A stretch of DNA of 64,000 bases from Hypomesus transpacificus (Eukaryota; Chordata; Actinopteri; Osmeriformes; Osmeridae), in assembly GCF_021917145.1 (NCBI RefSeq), contig NC_061064.1:2315634-2379633 (forward strand), in the 5' to 3' direction. Below the pieces are notes generated by a model. The model ran no database searches. It saw only the letters and a program-made list of their open reading frames with translations, and was not told the origin of the DNA. The position numbers and the translations under genes are program-made. Positions within the stretch are counted from its first letter, which is position 1; each line of letters starts with the position of its first letter. Below are positions 34,160 to 45,869 of the stretch, in pieces.

Positions 34160-37100
34160 GGAGGGAGGAGCGCACACGCACGCACACACACACACGCACG
34201 CACGCACACACACACACACACACTGAGGTTGTGTCTACTCTGCTGTTAAAGCTTCCTCTGTGCAGGTCAGTGTGGTTGGGCGTCTCAGTCTACCTGAGCC
34301 TGTGGCGCCACCTGCTGCTGGGAAGGAGGAAGCTGCTGCAGGCTGGCAGGAAGTGAGGTTGCCGTCTTCAGCTTCTTGGGGTCCACTTTGACAGGAAGCT
34401 CGTCCTCCTCGTCAGAGTCCTGGAGGCCGTACTTGGAGAAGTGCGCCACCTGTGGAGAGAGACGGAATTGTCAACAACAAAAAAATCGAAGTTTTACTAT
34501 TATGGATACTATTATTGAATCTATTCTATAATCAATGTTAGCAAATATATAATATTATAATGATTTAATTTATTATATAATATAAGACAAATGAAAGAAT
34601 ACTTGATTCTGTAATACATCCTGTAGACTAGAATTAGAAAGGAGCTGTTTATGTATGTGGGGGTCAGATGGCAGAGCGGTTAGGGAGTCGGCCTATTAAT
34701 CAGAAGGTTGTTGGTTTGATTCCCTGCCAAATGACGTTGTGGGCAAGGCACTTCACCCTACTCGCCTCGTGGAGAATGTCCCTGTACTTACTGTAAGTCG
34801 CTCTGGATAAGAGCGTCTGCTAAATGACTCCATGTGAATGTGTGCTTGCCCACCTCAAACACCCAGGAGCCGGTCTCTGGGCGGTACTCCAGGAAGCGGG
34901 CTCCCTGCCTGCGCGAGGCGTTCTCCAGCCGGCCCTCGTAGTTCATCCCCGACAGCCTGTCAGGGCTCTTGATCTGGGTGCAGCTCGTCTTGTCGTTAGG
35001 CCACACCCCATCCAGGGTCACCTCGGCACGCCTGGGAGGAAGAGAAGAAGACACGAGGAAGAGAAGACACGAGGAAGAGAAGAAGACACGAGGAAGAGAA
35101 GACACGAGGAAGAGAAGAAGACATGAGGAAGAGAAGACACGAGGAAGAGAAGAAGACATGAGGAAGAGAAGAAGACATGAGGAAGAGAAGACACGAGGAA
35201 GAGAAGAAGACACGAGGAAGAGAAGAAGACACGAGGAAGAGAAGAAGACATGAGGAAGAGAAGACACGAGGAAGAGAAGAAGACATGAGGAAGAGAAGAC
35301 ACGAGGAAGAGAAGAAGACATGAGGAAGAGAAGACATAAGACACGAGGAAGAGAAGACATAAGACACGAGGAAGAGAAGACATGAGGAAGATAAGACATG
35401 AGGCAGAGAAGAAGGAAGAGAAGACACGAGGAAGAGAAGAAGAAAGAGGAAGAGAAGATATGAGGAAGAGAAGAAGACATGAGGAAGAATGCGGTGAGGA
35501 AGCTGTGGGTCCCTGGATCCCCCCTGCCTCAGGGAGGATAGACTAAGCTGTGGATTGGAGCATACGCATGTCACTCACCTGTTAAGCCCCTCCCCCTCCG
35601 GAGGCTTGTTTTTGTCATCTGGGTAGATGATGACCTCCTTGCGTCTGAAGTGGACGATCTCGTCCAGGTTGAGTCCAGTCATGTTCACCACCCCAGGGAA
35701 GAACACCGACCCGTAGCCTGCAGACAGACAAACAGCGACCAGGTGAGAGAGGCTTTCGGCAGGTCCGGAAGGTTCTCTCTGGACATCAGGAGAACAGCAT
35801 GAGACGAGAGGGGTCTGTACCTTTCCTTCCCACAGTGAAGTTCTCCACGACACACTCTCCGTTCTCATCCAGCATCTTGGCCAGCTCGTCCATGGAGGGG
35901 ATGGTGTAGTACCCCACCTTCCCCAGCACGATCCCTGAGAGACACACACCACAGGGGTCACACGTGTTAAACAATGACTTCAACTATGTTTAACCAGTCA
36001 CCAGGAGGTCAGAGGAGGTGTGTTGGGGGCGGGGCCTGACCTGCAGGGTGGGCGGGCTGCTGAGAGTCAGGCTCCTCCTCTCCTTCCTCCTGGACGGAGT
36101 CGTCTCCCAGGGAGATGTCCTCACTGCTCACCTGGAGGGACAGGGACCAATCAGGGAGCTGAATCTGTACGACTACACCTCCAGATCTCCTGGATTACTC
36201 CAGGTGCAGGCTCTGTTGTCTCCAAGGAGACTTCCTGTCCATTTCCTGTCACCGTGGAAACTCACCTCCAGGCCGTTCCTCCCCGCGGCCCCTGGCTTAT
36301 GGGCATTGAGCTCTGAGATGGTGTCCTGCAGGGATTGGTTGGCTTGGCCCTGGGGGATGGGCTTGGCGATGGGATTGGTGTAGAACTTAATGACCTCGGG
36401 GTCGTCGGCTGTTTCAGGCTCCACCTCTCTCACGTCATCGTCATCCTCCAGGCTGGCAGGACCAGGACACAGTCAGCCCACTGAACGGCCACAGAAGCAC
36501 CTAGGCGTGTGTGTGTATCTCTGTGTGTGTGTGTGTATCTCTGTGTGTGTGTGTGTGTGTCTCTCTGTGTGTGTGAGTGTATGTGTGTGTGTGTGTGTGT
36601 ATCTGTGTGTGTGTGTATGTGTGTGTGTGTGTGAGTGTATCTCTGTGTGTGTGTGTGTATCTCTGTGTGTGTGTGTGTGTATCTCTGTGTGTGTGTGTGT
36701 GTATCTCTGTGTGTGTGTGTGTGTGTGTGTATCTCTGTGTGTGTGTGTGTGTATCTCTGTGTGTGTGTGTGTGTATCTCTGTGTGTGTGTGTGTGTGTAT
36801 CTCTGTGTGTGTGTGTGTGTGTATCTCTGTGTGTGTGTGTGTGTATCTCTGTGTGTGTGTGTGTGTATCTCTGTGTGTGTGTCTGACCTGAGTCCGTTGT
36901 GAGGGTACTCAGAGGGGGAGGCCAGGTCATCCTCTCTGCTGACAGGGCTGCTGTACAGGCTGCTGCCGTTCAGGTTCTTCAGAACTAGCTTCTTGATGCT
37001 CTTCCTGCCTCACACACACACACACCATCAGCCAACACCCCCACACAGCATGCCTCCCTGCTCAGCCTGTGCAGGAGCAGAGCAAACGTGATGTCCTGGA

Positions 37101-40100
37101 CGTACCTGGGCATGAAGGCTCCGTTGGTGAGCGAGGGCTCGTCGTCGTCCAGCCCATCAAACAGCTGGTTCTTGGAGGAGCCGGATGATGTCAGAGCTTT
37201 GGGGCGCACGCGCGTGGCGGGCCGGGGGGTCAGCTTGTAGTGCGTGGGAGTGGTCAGAGCCTTCTGGGCAGCTGGATTGGTTGGTTTCAGACGCTGTCAG
37301 GGACAAGGTAGGAAAAGAAAGAGGCTGTGTTCAAGCTCCATCAAGTATATCTGAAATGGACTTTCACTGCAGGCTGCCCCTGCCTGTTACCCCTGCCTAC
37401 TGCCCCGCCCGCCTCACCTCCTCCTTCTTCTTGGGGTCAGAGAGCGGGTTCCTGAAGAGGGGCGAGTCTCCGAAGGGGGAGTAGGTGAGAGCGTTGATCT
37501 GCTGCTGCATCACGGCCTGCTGGGCCGCGGCCGCATTGGGGTCTGTCAGTGCTGGGGACAAAACACACCCCGTTACTATGGACATAACACACCCCGTTAC
37601 TATGGACACAACACCCCCCCCCGTTACTATGGACACAACACCCCGCGTTACTATGGACACAACACCCCCCTGTTACTAAGGACACAACACCCCCGTTACT
37701 AAGGACACAACACAACACCCCCCGTTACTATGGACACAACACCCTCCGTTACTATGGACACAACACCCTCCGTTACTATGGACACAACACACAGGGAGAC
37801 TCAGGATTCTTACCGACAGGCTGCTGTGGAGCTCCAAAGCCCAGCGTGCTGGCTCCCGTGCTGAACCCAGGGGCCCCGAACCCCCCCACCGTGCCCAGCG
37901 TGGCACCCAGCTTGTTCTGGGTGTTCCCGAACAGTGAAGTCTGGCCCGTGCCCACAGCTAGCGACAACGAGCACCAGCGTTAGCATCGTTAGCATCGTTG
38001 CCACACTCCCAGACAACAGGCTAGTCCTCTCTGCTCCCTGAGCTGTACTTACCGGTTCCAAAGGCCGTCCCCAGCCCCGCGCCCAGGCCTCCCGGGGCAG
38101 CCTTGTTCCCAAACAGGCCTCCTGTCGCAGGGTTGGCTCCGAAACCTTCAACACATGCAGGAAAAACTAAATGAGGATGTTACATATGCATCAGATTCAT
38201 CTGTGTGTGTGTGTGTGTGGGGTGGGGGGTTCAAAGCTAAATTACTGTTTCACATGACTTCAGGGTGTAAATCAATAATCAGGTTGTTGTTGTCGTCAAT
38301 CAGACAACTTAACACTTAAACCAGGAAACATCAAGACTGCCCTCTGGTGGGCAACCGGCGTCACGTGCAGCACTTTGAGGACGTGCTGCACAAACCAGTC
38401 CTCTGGTGAGCAAAACAAGAGGGACACATCCAGGGGGGGGGGCGAGAGAGTAGGACACTCACCGAAGCTGGACGTGTTTGTCCCTGTTCCCAGAGTGAGG
38501 GCAGGCTTGTTTCCAAACAGACCAGTGCCTGTCCCGAAGGAAGAGGCGCTGGTGGTGGTGGTGCCAAAACCAGCCGTCTTATTGCCAAACAGGTTCTGAA
38601 GAGACAAGCCAACACACGTTAGTCTGCGTGACTACGACCAACACAGGAGACAGTTGGTCCATTTCCTAACACGGTATCTTTTCCAGCCATGAGGACGACT
38701 GGTTACCTGTGCACCGGCGTTGCCGAAGCCGGTGTTGGGTTGACCGAAGAGTCCGGTGGCAGCACCAAAGCCAGTGGCCGTGCTGGTCTGAGCCGTGTTC
38801 CCAAACAGCCCCCCCGCCTGGGAGGCTGCGGTGTTCCCAAACAGCCCCTGGAGGAGAAGGCAACCTCATCACATACTGACACACACCACAACCTCATCCA
38901 CATTCTGACACACACCACAACCTCATCACATACCGACACACACCACAACCTCATCACATACTGACATTTTTGGTTGTTCCAAAATGTTAACTTTGCTCTT
39001 GTAACTTCTTGTCACCCCTCCCATTACATGACAGTGTACTGAGAGTTGTGTGTGTGTGTGTGTGGACTCTGATAACTCACCATGCTGCTAGTGTTAGGCT
39101 GGCCCATGGTGCTGGTGTTACCGAAGGAGAAGCCAGTGTTGGGGGTGGCGGCGGGCTGGCCGAAGGGCTTGAACAGGCTGGCAGCCTGCTGAGGCTGCTG
39201 CTGGGGCTGCTGCGTCTGGCCAAACAGACTGGTGGCTGCAAACCCTCCCGTACCTGAAGATAAGACACCGTTAACCACATGGGTGGACCGGCACAGAGGC
39301 ATTCATCTGGACTGGCTGAGTGTGTGGGGGTCTCACTGGGGCCGAAGGTGGAGGTCTTGGCCTGGCCGAAGGAGAAGCCTGTGTTGGTGGCTGTGGAGCC
39401 GAACAAGCCAGCTGCAGTGCTGGGAGGGGCCGCTGCAGCCGCCCCAAACAGCCCCCCCGCCCCCCCTGCCATCGGGGTGGTGGGACCCTTCCTCCCTGCC
39501 TGGTAGTCCTCCAGCCTCAGCTCCTACACACACAAACACACACGGACACACACACAGGGACACACACACACACACAGGGACACACACACACGCACGGACA
39601 CACACATACAGGGACACACACACACGCACATGGACACACACACACACACACACGGACACACACACAGAGGCATTAAGAAGATGTTCTGGCACATTTTGAA
39701 AACTGTCAACATCAAAAGATAGCAGCCACTTGCTATCAAAAGATGTTCAGACAGGATTCTGATACTTTCCTTCAAAACACAGATTCACAGATTCGACTTG
39801 ATGTCAGACATGCAAGTGAGACTTTTGGGATAACCCTGCCACCAGACCGTACCTCTAGAGACTTGTTCTCGTATTCCTTCATGGCTGTGATACACTGGTG
39901 CTTGGTGTTGATACTGGTGGTCACCCCCCCTTTGACCATGGTGTCACTTCCTGTTGGAGGCTGGGGAGGACAGGATGTAGGGGATTCATTGAGACCCAGA
40001 AGGTACAGAAATATGAATTCACAGCTAGCAAAAAATATAATGTGAACACTGGGTACTTTTTTGAAGGACTCTGAATACGGTCAAACTTACATTGAACTTG

Positions 40101-42286
40101 ACAGTTGTGCCTGGCTGGGTGGCAGCAAAGCCGGTGTTACCAAACAAGGAGCTTGTTGCTGCTCCAAAGGGGTTGGAGTTGGTGTTGGTGGTGCCGAACA
40201 AGCCACCACTGGCGGTGCTGGTGCCAAATGCTAGGAAACAGGTCATATGTACAATGTCACCTTCAAAACTAAACGTTCCTAAATATGTACAGCATACTGT
40301 GTACCTACTGTAGTTCATTGTGCTTCTATATTAGACTGGTAAAATTTATTTTTAACAATAGATCCATGACCCTCTATTTAACAAACTGTTTCAAGCAGAT
40401 GGCTCTGCAGAGGGATTTAGGCAACAACATAACACTACAATTCCTCAAAAGAATACTGGCATTATTACATCTCAGAATTCTAAGGCAGATAAAGAATCCT
40501 AAATAACAAACATTCCAAAACTAAACCGAAAACCAAGTATGCCACTGACTGCCAAAGGAGGCTGGTTTGGCGGCCCCGAAGGCGTTGCTCGTCTGAGAGA
40601 ACAGTCCACCTCCTCCGCCCGTGTTGGCGCTGCCAAACAAGCTGGACGTGGCCCCGCCGGCTGCTCCGAAGCCAAACCCACTACTGGTCGACGATGTCAC
40701 CGGCTGACTGAACGTGCTGGAGCCAAAAAGACCACCTGGGAGAGGTACATAAAAAAAAGCTCACAAGAACATCAATCCCTCAAGCCAACACACTGCACGC
40801 TCACTTCCGCTCGCCTTTCTGACATCCTCAAAAGCCCCAAATCCCAGGACTCTGTAAGACGCTGTTGAGTGGAATAACCCCAGAGAAAATCTGCTTCTAA
40901 AAGGCTGTGCGCGTCTGGATTTCTATCCTTCTCTCTGCTCTCTCAGGAGGGCCGTACAGTGTCCTCAGTCTACGTGATCACACTCCCATTAAGAGCACAG
41001 TGCAGGTGGCGGCCATGTTGGAACAAGGCTTCACTCAGTGAACCTTACCGTGCGTGTCCACTACAGCGGAGCGGAGCGTCGGCTTCCAATTCATTTTCAA
41101 TAAAACCGGGCGTTGACGCTCGCTTACGCTCCCACAATGCCCTAAACGAGCGTCAACGCCCGGTTTCATTGAAAATGAATTGGAAGCAGACGCTCCGCTC
41201 CGCTGTAGTGGACACGCACGGTTACTGTGAAACCCTTCTGCACCTCTTTCCATAGCAACACATGAACTGTTTAAGCCCAGGCAGCCTAGCTGTGACAGCC
41301 CTGTGAGGCCGTTGAGCTCTGTGTGTGCGCTGCAGGCCATGCTTACCTCCTCGACCTGCACCAGTGTGGATTTGTTGTGGATTGGCTGTCATCACTTTTG
41401 AGAGAGTAAAGCATTACAGGGTGGAGTTAGACACACATTCAACCACCACAGATCACCATGACGATGAGCACAGCAGAACTCACCCTCAGGCTCTACAGTT
41501 AGTGGCAGTGTGATCATGCAGATTCACTGTTCAGGCAGTGCAAACGTGATGATTGACAGGCCTATTTGGTCATTTAATGGTATGCGACACAAAGCCTGAC
41601 AGTCATCATGTGACAAAGATCGAGGCCCAAGTCATTGGCTTCTTCCGGTCACGCAAACATTACACCAATGAAGGTTTGCATTTAAGTCACTGTGGTTATT
41701 CAAAGTAAGACGTCAAATCCACTTTTACTGACCCACTGCTTCTTCTGCTTGCTTATTGGCCAGGGTACTAGAGCAGTGGATCATCAGTCATGATATGTTA
41801 TAAAAAACGAAATATGTAAATGTATATGTGACATCACAACTGAGGGCCTTCTAGTCATGATGAAAAACCCTCTCAGTAACAGCCCAACAGTAGTTAACAT
41901 TAACCACAAAATTACAGCTGATCAGTTCTTTGGTGGAAATGAGAGGATGTCATACATATCTGGGATGGGAGCTAACCTGGTTTATTCTGTGTTGCTCCAA
42001 ATAGTCCTCCTGTGTTGTTCGTTGCTCCAAAGGCAGAGGCACCGAAACCACCAGCCGCCCCAAAACCAGCATCTGCATCAAAATAAACAGGATGTCAAAA
42101 TCCCCTTCAGAGCCGCCTTTCAAGGCAAATTATATGGCAAGGAATGAAAGCTAATATTTAGCTTTCAGTCTATTTTCAAATAGACTGGGAACCTTGTTGC
42201 AACTTACTTTGCTGCCCAAAGGTAGACGAAGTCCCAAATCCACCGGTACCTCCCCCGAAAGGAGCACCAAACGACTTGTTGAACAT
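26787..42286 (-). CDS. nup98: NUP98-NUP96 nucleoporin precursor
   Basis: Precursor of two nuclear-pore proteins: mobile FG-repeat NUP98 and scaffold NUP96. I chained 34 exons (5493 nt, 1830 residues) in one frame: 42208-42286, 41977-42072, 40550-40735, 40091-40230, 39853-39960, 39337-39523, 39081-39253, 38707-38847, 38463-38595, 38053-38145, 37814-37957, 37418-37551, 37106-37293, 36888-37004, 36266-36452, 36041-36131, 35821-35934, 35579-35717, 34854-35031, 34294-34449, 32958-33185, 32546-32669, 31955-32202, 31197-31372, 30786-31015, 29955-30230, 29688-29845, 29455-29595, 29148-29296, 28699-28920, 27981-28222, 27728-27882, 27180-27291, 26787-27034. It starts [22 protein letters not shown] repeats fill about 1-500, broken by the RAE1-binding GLEBS stretch near 168-215 ([15 protein letters not shown]). 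The self-cleaving domain begins near 733 ([14 protein letters not shown]) and ends at H879-F880-S881, so cleavage should release NUP96 from S881. The NUP96 part keeps [28 protein letters not shown] and the DMAKRVAN end. Confidence 0.96.
28262..28556. repeat. CTCACACC-type minisatellite (nup98 intron 30)
   Basis: About 300 bp of caccctcacaccctctcacc variants, low complexity. It lies between exons 30 and 31. Confidence 0.9.
29305..29396. repeat. 11-bp minisatellite (nup98 intron 28)
   Basis: Eight or so units of ggggtcagaca, beginning close to the exon 29 acceptor. Confidence 0.9.
30298..30692. repeat. Purine-rich minisatellite (nup98 intron 25)
   Basis: Units of gagagaggcagagagggagg with variable gtgtga or gagtga spacers. 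Purines on the plus strand, hence a long pyrimidine tract in the transcript upstream of the exon 26 acceptor. Confidence 0.9.
31392..31809. repeat. 21-bp minisatellite (nup98 intron 23)
   Basis: About 20 units of aacacagcttccctgctcct plus g or a. The unit length is a multiple of three, so open frames run through it on both strands. These are shadows, not genes. It begins only about 20 bp from the exon 24 acceptor. Confidence 0.92.
32745..32965 (-). repeat. Minisatellite copied from an exon-intron junction (nup98 exon 21/intron 21)
   Basis: On the gene strand each unit reads cacaccctgcag then gtaaca or gtagca plus a CA run. The real end of exon 21 is the first unit (donor at 32957/32958). Seven further exact CCTGCAG-GTA junctions follow in the intron at about 32783, 32806, 32830, 32853, 32880, 32905 and 32930, and one variant lies at 32749. 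Spacing is 23-27 bp. Confidence 0.9.
34660..34832 (+). mobile_element. tRNA-derived SINE with LINE-type tail
   Basis: The A box TGGCAGAGCGG (34669-34679) and B box GGTTTGATTCC (34713-34723) fit RNA polymerase III promoters of tRNA origin. They are followed by the gggcaaggcacttcaccctac body and the gtcgctctggataagagcg tail. It is inserted in nup98 intron 19, opposite to the gene, ending about 20 bp from the exon 19 donor. Confidence 0.88.
35036..35490. repeat. GAAGACACGAGGAAGA minisatellite (nup98 intron 18)
   Basis: About 450 bp of gaagacacgaggaagagaa variants starting right at the exon 19 acceptor. On the gene strand this is a pyrimidine-rich stretch (cttcctcgtgtcttc) that extends the natural polypyrimidine tract. 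Confidence 0.92.
36505..36887. repeat. GT/ATCTCT compound microsatellite (nup98 intron 14)
   Basis: Units of gtgtgtgtgtgtgtatctct, 20-26 bp, running into the exon 14 donor region at 36887. Confidence 0.92.
37560..37795. repeat. 22-bp minisatellite (nup98 intron 11)
   Basis: About ten units of ccgttactatggacacaaca plus a variable C run. It lies between exons 11 and 12. Confidence 0.9.
38878..38962. repeat. 28-bp minisatellite (nup98 intron 7)
   Basis: Three units of acacaccacaacctcatcac plus atactgac. Confidence 0.85.
39525..39668. repeat. ACACACGGACAC repeat (nup98 intron 5)
   Basis: CA-rich repeat with regular gggacac or cggacac interruptions, next to the exon 6 acceptor. Confidence 0.85.
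41048..41221. mobile_element. Foldback MITE, Harbinger-like
   Basis: A 174-bp element made almost entirely of an inverted repeat: ccgtgcgtgtccactacagc at the left end and its complement gctgtagtggacacgcacgg at the right, arms of about 75 bp with a few mismatches around a 20-25-bp loop. Both ends are flanked by TTA (41045-41047 and 41222-41224), which fits the 3-bp TWA target of PIF/Harbinger transposons. It has no coding capacity and sits in nup98 intron 2. Family assignment is inferred from the target duplication only. Confidence 0.75.
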
Positions 42287-43656
42287 CTTCTATAACTAGT
42301 TGGACTGCATATGTCTGCTTGGGGGACATGGAGAAAACAACAAACGTAGCATAGCTTCACTTAAATCCAGTCATGAGAGCCGTAGCAGCAAACTAGCTCA
42401 ACAAATCTAGTTTACCAAACACTTTATTCGTTAACATAGCTAGTCTAGCTCGGCAACCTCTAAACGTTTAAGAAATATCAATAAGTAAATCACTAATTAA
42501 GTAGATTAACCCACAACATAATAATCGAAACTCGGGTAACTGACTAAATCTTTTAATAACAGAGTGCAAGGGTATCTCGTATGACTAAAATCCCTATGAT
42601 AGCTAACTACCCTACTGTAGTCTTCAAGTAGCTAATGCCCAGCGAGATCGAGCCAGATTAGACCGGTTAAAAGTGCTACATCTACTTTATTTGACCTAAA
42701 TCTAAGAAATTGCTAAATTCGCATGTGAAAGACCATTTATATCAATAGTTAGCTAGCTAACCAACCTTGTTCCAAACCATGTGTAGCTAGCTAGCCAACA
42801 AGCACGCAATTTGTCGGACAGTTCATAACCATCTTGCATAGGCGAGTCTATTTGTCTAGCTTCTCAGTCTGGCTAAATTGACATCGTTTTCATATTACTA
42901 ATAAACGTCAACAATATTAAGTGAACAGAACAAAAACCCGATTAATACCTTTGATTGGCTAGCTATCTCGACTGTAGCTATGCATTACGAACTATGTGAA
43001 GTGTTCTTACTTGTTCATGATCTTAGCATATTGCTAGCTCTAGCTAGACTAGTAGATAGCCTAGCTACCTAGCAAGTACTGTAAAAGGCTAGCTAGTAGT
43101 AGTAGACTGTCGTCATGTTATATTTACAACTGGGCTACCATGAAAGCAGTTTGATCCAAGTTAACATGTTAGGTAGCTTGATAGATAGATACAGGAAATT
43201 ATTTTGCATAAGTATAAAACACCACAGCTGGCTAACGTTTACTTAAATAGAGGAATCCAGTAATTGAGTATTTCATCTGTCGGCGGGCCTAGATACCTAG
43301 CTAGCTAGCTCTAGCTTTCTGACGCAAGTTAGCTAGTGCTATCCAACTTACGCTAGGACAACTAGCTTGTTTACTAGCTACCAAAGTAACACTCACAGTA
43401 AGTATTTAGCCGTCGTATTACTCGACTTGTGATTCACTCAAAAATACAGCCGAAATAAGCTCGTGATATTGTCTAGTTACCCACAGGTGTGCGATTGGGT
43501 TGGGAGAATTCTATACCTAGCAAGCTAATTGTTGCTAATGCGAAGCACAACGCGGAGGGAAACTGTGGCGGTAAGAGATGATAAAACCCTGAACGTCATC
43601 ACGTCGTAGACAGTTTTGAGTTACTTCACTCGTTCCAATGATCCCGGGCCATAGAC
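42287..43656 (-). promoter_or_regulatory. nup98: nup98 5'UTR intron and promoter region
   Basis: The first coding exon is preceded on the minus strand by an acceptor (aagcag at 42315-42320), so a 5'UTR intron is likely. A good donor (ACT-gtgagt at 43391-43397) marks a possible upstream non-coding exon at 43397 to about 43560. The region is thick with ctagctagc and gctaac words, which fish promoters often contain. No protein-coding gene seen. Confidence 0.5.
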
Positions 43657-44157
43657 AACACAGACATTACATGAATCAATACAGTATGAATCCACCGATT
43701 TATTCCAAGAAAATCACAAACAAACTTTTCAAATTTGCATCAAGGAGTAACACACTTGCAGCCCTACTATTAGGTTAGACGGTTGTAATTATCCGTTGTT
43801 ATTAATATAATAACTTGTATCCCAAAATGATGTTGACAGAGAGACAGGGAGAAAACAACCTCTAAATGGAACTGAATGATCTACTTAGATGAACTGTTGC
43901 GTAATGACTACAGATATGGTGAAGACTCGAGATGGAAATCAGCACTATAGTGCACAGCGTCTACTTGTGTTCATTTATCCATGATCAGTTTTAAAGTCAT
44001 GGAAACCTGTAATCAATTTTAGATAGCTACAGCATGAATGCAAACAATTTTGTTTCAAGTGTGCTGCACATCAAAATGAGTAGGAACTCCAAAGAGACAA
44101 TTAAAGCAGATAAGTCCCTCCTTTATTATATTATACATTTGCATGATTTCACAGATA

Positions 44158-44310
44158 TGTCAGAATCAGAATGGGATTTATTCATCATGAAAGTTTGCAC
44201 AGACAAGGAATTTGCTTCGGCAGGAAGGTGCATACAATAAACATATAGGAATCTTAAATGTAAATATATGGTCTAACTATACTAAGGATACATAAACTAG
44301 CAATACTAAG
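44158..44310 (-). mobile_element. LINE 3' end inserted in unit A
   Basis: Read on the minus strand it matches the 3'UTR of the LINE at 16372-16671: gtatgcaccttcctgcc, aaattccttgtctgtgcaaa and ctttcatgatgaataaatcc, ending in attctgattctgac. Units B and C lack it: both read acagatat straight into ataaatatgagcttctg. It inserted into A after the units separated. Confidence 0.8.
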
Positions 44311-44564
44311 TGTAAATATGAGCTTCTGATCTTCATATATTTATTACTTCTTTGTTCCACTTTATCCAACTCATGTTTGTCTGACAGCTCCTTCCATTTA
44401 GCCAGGAGTGTTGAACCAACAACAGACACTGGTACCTTGAAAATGCTTTTTTAAGTATGTCAATCTTATCAAATGTCTAATTGTTCCATTGCCAAACAAA
44501 GTCTTTTTATTTATTAAGCAGAAAGACCATGATCAATCTAATTTCCATTTCAGTAATGTGGCCC

Positions 44565-45536
44565 TCAGTGTTTACCTGTTGTTAAACTGGGTTCACCTGT
44601 CCAGAGAGCACACGTGAGGTGGTGCAGGAATACAAGTCTGATGGTTTGGTCTCTCAGACCATATATCAGACTGCTCAGGCACCTAGGCAAGGTTACAATG
44701 AATATAAAGAAAATATAACCAACAACTAACCTTGCAGTTCGATTCAGTGTTCCAAGTCTGTATATATATCCCATTAGTATACCGGAAAGAGAGGTGGAAA
44801 GACACAGAAGCAGTTGAATCATGTGGAGCAGAACTGTGTTGCGGGCCTTGGTGGTCGAGGCTTTGTCTGAGGAAGCAGATCTGGCTACTGTCGTCACACC
44901 AAAGTAGGAGCACAATATTACGATACCCACAGATGTAAAAGTGACAGCCGTTAAGGCTTTATCATATTCCTGTGAGACTGTACTGTAGAAAAGTGCGTCC
45001 ATAGCACAGAATTGCTGCATCATCTGTTCAGCAGAAAATGTCTCATAAAGAACCAGAAGAATTGACCGTATGAGCGGGTTGATGCTGGAGAGAGCCCACA
45101 CCACACCAATAGACACACCTGTGTTCTTGACGGTGACGATGGCAGAGTGCCTCAGTGGGAAGCACACAGCCACATACCTCTCCAGTGACATCACCGCCAA
45201 GTTCAAGGGAGACACAGAAGTCACAGTGATAGTTATCAAAACTATTATTGCACATGTATAGTGAGTCAGAAACACTGGAGGTAGAGACAAGATCAAGAGC
45301 AGTTGACCCATTGCCAACTGGAAGGTGTCAGCGAAGAGCAGATTATACAGGAGGAGGTATCGAGGGGTCTCTCTAAAGACTGACTTGCTCCTCAGAGTGA
45401 ACAACATGATGCCATTGATGTAGAGGAAGACAATAGATGGAGACACACAGAAAGCTCCATAAAGTCCTTTCACCAGATAAACCTGAAACATATCGGGCAT
45501 TGTGATGTTGATTTGCTGTCCTGTTGAATTTGACAT
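44565..45536 (-). CDS. Odorant receptor 131-2-like, copy A
   Basis: A 323-residue seven-transmembrane receptor of the fish OR131-2-like type. In place of the usual [10 protein letters not shown] it has MSLERYVAVCFPLRHS after TM3. It also shows NST and NIT glycosylation sites at the N-terminus, FRETPRYLLLYNLLFADT in TM2, HMIQLLLCLS in TM6 and LPRCLSSLIYGLRDQTIR at the TM7 end. The start is fixed by three paralogues and by a splice acceptor (cttcag) 13 nt upstream of the ATG. A 5' non-coding exon with donor at 45869/45870 and a TATA-like box at 45938-45945 lie upstream. It is intact by length and motifs. The family name is from recall of teleost annotations. Confidence 0.92.
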   Translation of the reverse strand: MSNSTGQQINITMPDMFQVYLVKGLYGAFCVSPSIVFLYINGIMLFTLRSKSVFRETPRYLLLYNLLFADTFQLAMGQLLLILSLPPVFLTHYTCAIIVLITITVTSVSPLNLAVMSLERYVAVCFPLRHSAIVTVKNTGVSIGVVWALSSINPLIRSILLVLYETFSAEQMMQQFCAMDALFYSTVSQEYDKALTAVTFTSVGIVILCSYFGVTTVARSASSDKASTTKARNTVLLHMIQLLLCLSTSLSGILMGYIYRLGTLNRTARLVVGYIFFIFIVTLPRCLSSLIYGLRDQTIRLVFLHHLTCALWTGEPSLTTGKH

Positions 45537-45869
45537 GTTTGAGGTAAATCTGAAGAGAAAAATAGATTATTTATCGTGTTAGAAAACATCAGCACATATT
45601 TCTTGCCAACTTGAACAAGGCTTATTAGGGCTGAAAATACTATTGTTTTAGAGAAACATTCTGTTACTTCAAATGCATGATACATTCTTAAACCACTTCA
45701 CATTTGGTAAAAATAATTGTTGTCATTCTCAAATACAGTTTAAGATTTTAAAAAAAGAGACCCATTATAATTACCACATAGATCCTGTTCTTCTGTCATC
45801 AGCATCACACAACTAAAATGAGGTAAATAAATAAATTCGTACAAGACGATCCTAACTGTGGGTTCTTAC

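Noticed and set aside
36390-36930. Cys/Val- and His/Thr-rich open frames
   Set aside because: Translation of a GT/CA compound microsatellite, not a protein.
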